The notes under the pieces were generated by a model. The model was given only the letters and a program-made list of their open reading frames with translations, did not search any database and was not told the origin of the DNA. This document shows, in pieces, positions 57,413-64,000 of a DNA stretch of 64,000 nucleotides (positions are counted from its first letter, which is position 1; each line of letters begins with the position of its first letter). The DNA is from Macrosoma leucophasiata (taxonomy: Eukaryota > Arthropoda > Insecta > Lepidoptera > Hedylidae), in NCBI GenBank assembly GCA_036365455.1, contig JAWQUS010000009.1, positions 2,882,001 to 2,946,000 on the forward strand, written 5' to 3'. The position numbers and the translations under genes were made by a program.

Positions 57413-59705
57413 TTAGGAGGTCTGCTATCCCTCTCAACACAACGGGCACGGGGTTCTCGCCCGCCCGCAGCGCATTGAGCACCGCCTGCAGGACCTCCAC
57501 TGCGGCGGTGAGCACGGCTTTCGTGCCTTCATTCGTGATCCCCGTTGCCGTCTCGCCCTTGCTCTCGTGATGCGCCGCTGGCGCAAACCCGGGTCGGACG
57601 GCTGAGGTCGTAGGTTTTCTGGTGGGGGGGCCCGTTTTCGTTGTTTCTGGGCCTCGGTACGGCTCTGGTGCCGATACTTGTGGCAACACGATGGGTGCGA
57701 TAGTGGCTGCGGGTGCGGTTACTTGCGCCGCGGGCTGGGGGTGTTTGGCCTTCTTGGCTTTCTTTTTGCCCTTCCGCGCTGCTCCTCCACCTCCGCGCGC
57801 GGGGGGGTTATTAGCTGCAGCCATCAGTGATGCAGTCGCCTGTTCTGACTGCAGCATTGTGGGACCGGCTGGGGCTTCCTGTCTGGCGGCAGTGTTGGTG
57901 GTGGTGGTGGCGGTGGCGGTGGCGGCTGTGGCGGTGCGCGCCACGGTGCCAGCAGTTTTGTTCCTCGATTCCGCCTTGAATATTGGGCACGAGGTGTTGT
58001 TGGCCGGATGCGGTCCTCCGCAGTTGGCACATGTGGCGGGTTCTTCGCGGGGCCGCTCGCATTCGTGAGCTTGGTGCGGCCCTCCGCATCTGACGCAGGC
58101 TAGTGGTCTGTGGCAGCCATGTGAGGAGTGGCGAAACTGCTGGCATCGGTGACACTGTGCCGGTCCCCGTTTCCCCCTCCAGGCCTCGATCTTCACGCCG
58201 GGCATGAAGAGGATTTCTGTCACTTTGTAGATGCCCGGGGTGAGGCCTGGCGTGGCCTTCAATAGGGCGTGGAAGATGCATCCGGGCCGGCCTTGTCTGG
58301 CCCGGACTGGGCGCACGAACTCTGGTTCGTACCCTTTGGCGCGGAGGTCGTCCATGATCTCTTCCGGTGGGGTGTCCGCGGGCAGGCCCCTTATCGCTAC
58401 CTTCAGTAGCTTGTCGGCTGGGAGGCTGTACGAAAACCACGAGATGCCCGTTGATTGTTCGATGTCCCCTAGGTAACGTTGCACTACCCGGTATTCCTGC
58501 TCTGAACCGGGAGTGAACCTTATCCCTTTACCATAGGGGCGCGAGTTGGAGGGGTAGCCAAGTAGGTCCCGGATCTTACGTATGTGGCTTGACCACTCTG
58601 GGAGGTGTTCCACAATCAACGGCGGCAACCGTGGCTTCTTCGGTGCTGTAGCATCCGTTGCCTTCTGGGCGTTATCCAGCGCGGGCGCTTGTGCCCCTGC
58701 GGCAGCGTCGGACGAAGGGGCGGTCGCGGACACGGTGGCCTTGGCGGGTGCAGCGGGGCTCCGGGTCGCATCGGCGAAACTCGCGGCAGCTGTCGTGCGG
58801 GCGAGCGCGGGGGGTGCGGCGGGTGCGGGGGCGGCGGGGGCGCGGGGAGGCGGCGGCGCGGTGGTCGGCTGCTTCCACGGTGCGGGGGGTGCAGGTGGTG
58901 GGGTGGGGGGGGCATCCTTCCCTCTCATGCGGGGGTCTCGGGGGGGGAGGGGGGCGAGGCAAGACCGCTTGGGGGTCTCTTCAATACTGCCCTCCCCTTC
59001 GGGGCTTCGGGGGCGCTTCTCGCCCGGCAAAAACTGCACTAGCTCTCCGAGGCCCTCGGCCTCCAGTTGCTCGCGCGATGGTAGCTTTTCCTCTAAAGCC
59101 GCCTCCTTGTCCCGCAGGAACATCGCCATCCTTTGCATGACGCTCGGTGAGAACATGCCCGAATTCTTCATCGCCGCCAAGGCCACGAAATCCAAATTCA
59201 ATTTGGATCTCGGTGTCAATGTTGGTTCCGAAACATCCGGCATATCCAGCAAGCGCACACTCCTCGATGCCGATGACCGCATGTAGGGCGGTAGGGCGAG
59301 GTTGTCTTCAGGGCCAGCCAGGGGGGCGCGCGGGGGCGCGGGGCGTCGGTGACCGGTGGACGGTCCGGCGGTGGGGGTACTCGCGGTGGTAGGTTGCGTC
59401 AGCGGGGGAGGGGGGGGCCTCTCGATTTGTCTCTCTCGGCTCACCCCCTCTCTCCCGGAAATCCCAGTTTTCCCGGTTGGTGTCGGCTTCTGGAGCGGGG
59501 GGGGCCTCTCGGTGAGCGGGCGAGACTGCATCTTGCTGTCTCCCTCTCGGCGCTCCCCCTCACTCCCGGAATTCCTGGCTTCGGTCTCCCTAGTCTTGGT
59601 TGGTCTTCCCCTTGACGTGCGCTCTTTCCCGGAATCTTCGCGCTCCCTGCTTGGACCGGCATGGGAGGTGGCTGCTTCCTTGGGTGTTGATGGTCCCCTC
59701 TTCAT
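57399..59705 (-). CDS. Jockey ORF1: gag-like protein with zinc knuckles
   Basis: 768 residues from the ATG at 59705. The first half is low-complexity (P, A, E, R rich), with an alanine/proline stretch near residues 265-345. Residues of about 395-490 match the PRE_C2HC-type domain of Jockey ORF1 (VAIRGLPADTPPEEIMDDL). Zinc knuckles follow: CHRCQQFRHSSHGC, CVRCGGPHQAHEC and CANCGGPHPANNTSC. The C-terminal helix AVLTAAVEVLQAVLNALRAG is shared with copy A. It binds the element RNA. Confidence 0.85.
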   Translation of the reverse strand: MKRGPSTPKEAATSHAGPSREREDSGKERTSRGRPTKTRETEARNSGSEGERREGDSKMQSRPLTERPPPLQKPTPTGKTGISGREGVSRERQIERPPPPPLTQPTTASTPTAGPSTGHRRPAPPRAPLAGPEDNLALPPYMRSSASRSVRLLDMPDVSEPTLTPRSKLNLDFVALAAMKNSGMFSPSVMQRMAMFLRDKEAALEEKLPSREQLEAEGLGELVQFLPGEKRPRSPEGEGSIEETPKRSCLAPLPPRDPRMRGKDAPPTPPPAPPAPWKQPTTAPPPPRAPAAPAPAAPPALARTTAAASFADATRSPAAPAKATVSATAPSSDAAAGAQAPALDNAQKATDATAPKKPRLPPLIVEHLPEWSSHIRKIRDLLGYPSNSRPYGKGIRFTPGSEQEYRVVQRYLGDIEQSTGISWFSYSLPADKLLKVAIRGLPADTPPEEIMDDLRAKGYEPEFVRPVRARQGRPGCIFHALLKATPGLTPGIYKVTEILFMPGVKIEAWRGKRGPAQCHRCQQFRHSSHGCHRPLACVRCGGPHQAHECERPREEPATCANCGGPHPANNTSCPIFKAESRNKTAGTVARTATAATATATTTTNTAARQEAPAGPTMLQSEQATASLMAAANNPPARGGGGAARKGKKKAKKAKHPQPAAQVTAPAATIAPIVLPQVSAPEPYRGPETTKTGPPTRKPTTSAVRPGFAPAAHHESKGETATGITNEGTKAVLTAAVEVLQAVLNALRAGENPVPVVLRGIADLLTQHG

Positions 59706-59941
59706 GGCTGAATCTGACACCGTATACTAATTATACGGGCCAGATTCCTTAAGCGTCCAGAATGATTCCCGAGGGCGGTGTATTCGTGATGAAAATACGG
59801 ATCGTGTTGACGAACGGTGTGTGATCTTGGTTACACAGATGGAATTTGGTAACAACAGATATTGACGTACTGTCGTAGGAAGCGGTTACACAGACACGCC
59901 ACCATTCAGTCCGCACGATCGCCGAACACTGAGTTGTATAC

Positions 59942-60600
59942 TTTTTTTTTTTTTTTTTTTTTTCGAAAGGACAGTGTTACTGTTGGCAAAGTGCCTCTAC
60001 AGTGTAACCGGACAAAAGAGGCGCATAGCTCCTATGGGAGCTCGGCCTGGATTAACGTAGTTGGCACTTCAGCGCGAGTGCCTTGCGGCCGCACTGTAGT
60101 GCCCACTGCGTGGGGAGAAGGTGGCGACGAGCCTAAGGGCACCTCCGAACGAGGTACGGGCCTCGGCTTAGGGCGTCTGCCAGGGGGGGTTAATACTCGG
60201 CTCGGACTTGACCTGCGCACGGCAGAACGTGCGCTGGTCGTGAGAAATAAGGGTCCTCGTCGGCGCCGGCGCGGACGGTGTATCGATGTGGTGTGTGACT
60301 GTGTGTTCAGTGTGCGGGAGTCCTCTTCTGACAGAGGGGGGTTATTGACGGTAAAATCGTCATCGGGGTCGCCAAGTACATGTTGTATACGCGAGTGAAG
60401 GCACTTTTATACTCTAGTGAGAGCGAGATAGTCAACACGAGTAAGAACGAGAGCGAAAGCGTACGCACGGGCAATCCCCTGAGTCTAATACGCGAGTAAG
60501 GCACTTTTATACACTGGTGTGAGCGAGATAGATACACGAGTGTGAAAGAGAGCAAAAGCGTACGCACGGGCAATCCTGAGCTCTAAAAAAGTGCGCCGCG
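59942..60600 (-). mobile_element. Third retroelement (C): poly(A) tail, short frame, tandem leader
   Basis: On the minus strand a tandem leader (60575-60388) leads into an open frame of about 115 codons (VLGDPDDDFTVNNPPL... to ...TTLIQAELP, ending at 60032), then a short 3' part and a poly(A) tail seen as the T run 59942-59963. No reverse transcriptase is present, so it is an internally deleted or non-autonomous LINE. I do not recognise the clade. Confidence 0.5.
60388..60575 (-). repeat. Two tandem units, about 95 bp, in the leader of element C
   Basis: Both units contain ACGCGAGT, AGGCACTTTTATAC, GAGCGAGATAG, CACGAGT and AAAGCGTACGCACGGGCAAT. Tandem leader units of this sort serve as promoters in some LINEs; here that is inference. 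Confidence 0.65.
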
Positions 60601-61074
60601 TATTTACGCTTCCTCCGCGTCGTTTCCCCGCACTTCACCCCCGCCCCCGCCGGCGGATCAGGTGCTCTGTCGGCCACCTCTCCGTGGACGACCCTCTCGA
60701 CTAAACGAAAATACCTACTCTCTCAAATCTAATCTTTCATATGGCAATCGCTTGATAACAACTTTCTTATCATTGTGTTCAAATATTACACGTCTACTAC
60801 GAGAACCTAACAAGTTATATCAACTTTAATTTGCCTCTGCATCCTTTCTGCGGAGGTCTCTGGCGGCCATTACAAGCTTCACTAACTACTTATTTTATTA
60901 TGGAAACGAGACGCCTATTGATTCTATCCTTTACAATTATAATTAAATTTTTCATCTTTCCTTAACTTTAACAAATTTGTTAAACATAGAGATGGATGTA
61001 AAAAATTGCATTAACAATAACTTTAACAAATGTTGCAACCGAACCTTACATTTTATAAGCTGATAACAATTTTG

Positions 61075-61381
61075 TGGGTTTTGGCGGGAACGTGGGAAAG
61101 AGCCGTGTCGTAGCGTGATATTTATTTCAAAACTTGTGTAGAGTCGTTTCTTATGTGTAAAAATGGTGGGATTTTTATCATTAAACATACGACAACGTTC
61201 ACGAGTGTATAAAAGTGATACTTATTATGAAGTTAAAAGTGATTTTTAATGTTGCTTCCAAAACTTCGTAAAAACTCCTAGTAAAGTCTCCATCACTCTA
61301 CTAGAGTCATCTTATCATAATATTATACCATAAGGAAACATCCAATCATCGTCATCTTCCATATTCATTAAAAGAAATAAA
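61075..61381 (+). repeat. S6 repeat, copy 2
   Basis: Same orientation and length as 31934-32245; differences are scattered substitutions and short indels. Confidence 0.65.
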
Positions 61382-61464
61382 GAATATAAAAGCAAATGAA
61401 GATTGGCTTGGACTTAAATACAGGTAAGACAAATTTAAAAAAAACAATTTTGTTGTGACATAAA

Positions 61465-61690
61465 TTACAGTATAATTATGTTTAAATATTGCAATGCTTT
61501 GGAGAAACAAAACTTTTCCCAATATTTTCCCCCATAATCTGTTTCTGCATTGCTGCAAGCTATATCATCATTAAAGTGCATTTTTTTGAATCGAGGGTCT
61601 AAAATGTTTGCAATTGCGAGAGCAGTAGCATGTTCTATGGGACCCATTCTTTTTGTCCGCCCGTATGCCAATTTGATGATAGAAGCGTGT
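61465..61690 (-). pseudogene. hAT transposase fragment
   Basis: The minus strand reads ALAIANILDPRFKKMHFNDD, the conserved LDPRFK block near the C-terminus of hAT transposases. Only about 60 residues are recognisable. Confidence 0.6.
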
Positions 61691-61854
61691 AGACTTAGTA
61701 AAAAAAAACATTTATAAACCGTGAACTGAGATAATATTTACTAAAAAAACCTTTCAATAACAATGACTACCTAGCTAACCGATTTTGTATGTATTTTTGG
61801 TCCGTTTATTATCGATGTTTTTATTTGATACATCGAATCCAAGAACCAGTAATA

Positions 61855-62140
61855 ATGAATACTAGGTATGTATGTATAGTAATAATGAATACCTAGTATT
61901 CATTATTTCATAATTTTTTATTCTAAATTATGAAATAATGTAAATATAAAATAAACTAGCGGCCCGCCCCGGCTTCGCCCGCGCTCCTCTGCTCCTATTA
62001 GTCATAGCGTAATGTAAGCTATCCTATCTCTCAAGTTAGATCGAACTGCACATGGTGTGCGAATTTTATTATAATCGGTTAAGTGGTTTAGGAGTCCATT
62101 GAGGACAAACATTGTGACACGAGATTTATATATATTAAGA
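61855..62140. repeat. Short inverted repeat and RTE/SINE tail
   Basis: TGAATACTAGGTA and TACCTAGTATTCA form an inverted pair at about 61856-61910. From 61960, ACTAGCGGCCCGCCCCGGCT and TATAATCGGTTAAGTGG are typical of RTE-related 3' ends. Confidence 0.5.
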
Positions 62141-62186
62141 AGATTAAGATAATGTAAAATATGAAGTAACCGTAAGTAAGTTTGAC

Positions 62187-62395
62187 GACCCGGTTAGTCC
62201 AGCGGTGCGAAACCACCGTTTGATTCGAAGGGTCGCGGGTTCGATCCTCGCACCGGAACAAATATTTGTATGGCCTACAGATATTTGTTTCGGGTCTGGG
62301 TGTTTGTGTATGTGTTGTATGTGTACAACGGCACCCACGACACAGGTTTATACCTACTGTGGGGCTGTGAGTGTAAGCGTATTTTTTTTTTTTTT
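62187..62395 (+). repeat. S2 tRNA-derived SINE, best copy
   Basis: CCGGTTAGTCCAGCGGTGCG (A box) and GCGGGTTCGATCCTCGC (B box), then ATTTGTATGGCCTACAGATA and CACCCACGACACAGGTTTAT, ending in T runs. An AT-only tract (62396-62457) follows. Confidence 0.75.
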
Positions 62396-62499
62396 TAATT
62401 AATTAATAATTAATTAATAAATTAATTAATAATTAATAATTAATTATTAATTAATTGAAAGGTTTTTTAGTTAATAGAATCACTCAGTGCACTCTTTAC

Positions 62500-62660
62500 A
62501 AATGTTTTTTATTCTGCTTCTTCGATTCGATGTATTGAAAAAAAAACATCGATGTATACACGATGTTGAAGAGCTAAAAATACATCGGTTCGATTCGATG
62601 TATTGATGAAATACATCGAGTGTTTATAAAACATCGATGTATATCGTCCATCCCTAATCT
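62500..62660. repeat. Palindrome-rich MITE piece (ACATCGATGT)
   Basis: Repeated TTCGATTCGATGTATTGA and ACATCGATGTAT motifs in both orientations, ending ATCGTCCATCCCTA. Probably one end of a hAT-type MITE; the other end was not found. Confidence 0.45.
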
Positions 62661-63234
62661 GTATATTTAACGTGGTAAAAAAACTGTGAAAAAACGTTTA
62701 ATTTAGACTGTACCCGATATCCGAATGTATCCGTAACTTATTTCGAGCTCCATAACATGCGTAATTTATATTATGTAGATTACACATATTAATTTTGGCA
62801 ACATGTGTTGGCTATTTGTTATTTTGTTTTGTTCCGATTTATTATTTACTTTTAGAAATTAAAAAAAAAAGGGAAAGAAAAATTTGACTTGGGGCAGGAA
62901 TCGAACATTCTATCCCAAATTTCTTAAATTTTTAAAATTTACTAATTATTGATTACTTTCTCTTTCTACTCACGCGATGCGCAGGGTTTGGCCACCGCTG
63001 CAAATGAACGGCTTTTTCTCGCTCTCGCCTCATATCCACTGTTTTTTTTTTCCGCTTGAAATAAACTTTCTATGACTCACTTGTACGCGAAACTATCATG
63101 TTTGAATACGTATTAATATTTTTAAATATTTTTGTATATATAGCACACAGTTAAAAGTTACTAAACACCCATGTTTGGCTTTCGTCGGAGGTAATAAGAG
63201 AGACAGTCTCTAGTCTATTACAAAGAACATGTCA

Positions 63235-63540
63235 TTAAGTTGACAGACAAGCAGACGGGCCACCTGATGGTAAGTGGTCACCGTCGCCTATGAACATTTG
63301 CAACACCAGGGGAGTTGCCAACGCGCTGCCAGCCCTGAAGGACTCTTTTGACGCCATTTTTGAAGAACCCCATATTGTAGCACCGAGGGAACACCTCAGA
63401 GGGAAGTTCGTTCCACAATTTACACGTTCTGTGCAGAAACGAACGAGAAAACCGCACCGTTGAGCACTGCCAGGTGTCCAGTCGGTGAGGGTGTAACTTC
63501 TCGGCGGGTAGTACGGTGTAGAAAAAGACACGGTGGCACC
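63235..63540. repeat. Dispersed repeat fragment
   Basis: CCACCTGATGGTAAGTGGTC, TTTGCAACACCAGGGGAGTT and CAGTCGGTGAGGGTGTAAC are motifs I associate with abundant moth repeats. No clear ends or frame. Confidence 0.45.
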
Positions 63541-63599
63541 ATGTCCCTACTATATTATTACACTATTTGCCTGCTACTGGGATATTAATTTGCATTTCT

Positions 63600-64000
63600 T
63601 TCTTTTTTGTTCTGAATTTATGATAAGTATATCTAGTTCGCTCGTCGTGATGCGCACCAACACAGCAAAATAAGACCGACATCCAACTTGTTATAGTTGA
63701 GATTAGCGGTCATTCCACACAAGGAGCTTGCGTTTTCTTTATTTTCTCTTGAGTTCTTATTAATTATTTTCTTGAATATTATTCGATCGACGTGACGCGC
63801 ACTAATAATACTGCCAATAAATCCCCGACGGTTAGCTCATGCTGGGAGTATCGATCAGGGGTATAATTCTATACAAAAACCCCATTACATTAATCTCTTA
63901 GTTGTTACTGGTGTGTATTTCTTTCTATACTAACAGATTACCACATTCGCCTGGTTCTTAAATATTTTTCGGTCGACGTGACGCGCACGAATACCGCTAC
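63600..64000. repeat. Loose tandem repeat running off the window
   Basis: The motif TCGNTCGACGTGACGCGCAC occurs at 63638, 63783 and 63969, with similar T-rich DNA before each. The spacing is uneven (145 and 186 bases), so this may be a diverged satellite edge. Confidence 0.4.

Larger units (their letters stand above)
54503..59934 (-). mobile_element. Jockey-clade LINE, copy B (both frames open)
   Basis: 5.43 kb, 5' end at 59934, 3' end at 54503. It lies head to tail with copy A: nine bases (54494-54502) separate the B 3' end from the A 5' end. ORF1 (59705-57399) and ORF2 (57412-54731) are open. The GC content is far above the host genes. Confidence 0.85.

Noticed and set aside
58582..59286. 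Long plus-strand frame opposite Jockey ORF1
   Set aside because: It is the antisense of the GC-rich ORF1 and shows only low-complexity A/G-rich protein; no start context or homology.
49726..59934. R1/R2-type rDNA-specific elements
   Set aside because: There is no ribosomal RNA sequence next to either copy. The ORF1 domain order and the lack of RNase H fit Jockey better.

Overview
The window is AT-rich, intron-bearing animal DNA. Everything in it points to a moth or butterfly (Lepidoptera) nuclear genome: short exons in kilobase-scale introns, mariner and hAT transposons, Jockey and I-type LINEs, and many short tRNA-derived SINE copies in both orientations. The lepidopteran assignment is inference. 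I could not run a database search, and all gene names rest on recognising the translated proteins.

Only four host genes can be supported. (1) SSR2/TRAP-beta, an endoplasmic-reticulum translocon subunit, lies on the minus strand at 14548-15827 in two coding exons. (2) A POLR1D-like protein (human isoform-2 type) lies on the plus strand at 23108-26611 in two coding exons. (3) Zw10, a kinetochore and Golgi-tethering protein, lies on the plus strand at 26613-30682 in five coding exons. Its ATG begins one nucleotide after the POLR1D-like stop codon, so the two look like one two-cistron transcript. (4) RCC1L (WBSCR16), a mitochondrial RCC1-repeat protein, lies on the plus strand at 32460-46704 in seven coding exons whose phases all join, giving 452 residues. 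An unexplained pair of exon-like segments sits in its 6 kb third intron.

The rest is mobile DNA. From 1 to 14 kb there is a broken mariner, a LINE tail and a three-layer nest: a poly(A)-tailed SINE-like repeat, interrupted by a dimer of a tRNA-core repeat, itself interrupted by an apparently intact 5.76 kb I-type LINE. The two inner insertions keep target-site duplications. From 16 to 23 kb there is a decayed hAT, a TIR element with a 98 bp tandem array, and inverted-repeat elements. The introns carry nested MITE/mariner, Harbinger-type, TTAA-flanked and CATAGAG-type elements. Downstream of RCC1L are decayed duplicates of its last exon. From 49.7 to 60.6 kb, two Jockey-clade LINEs and a third element sit head to tail on the minus strand; the distal Jockey has both frames open. 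From 60.6 to 64 kb there are hAT, SINE, AT-rich and other repeat fragments.

Labels used below: S1 = poly(A)-tailed SINE-like family starting GGTGGTAGAGCTCC; T = the repeat with a tRNA-like core; S2, S3 and S4 = other SINE families; E = MITE family with CATAGAG ends; S6 = a 310 bp repeat seen twice.
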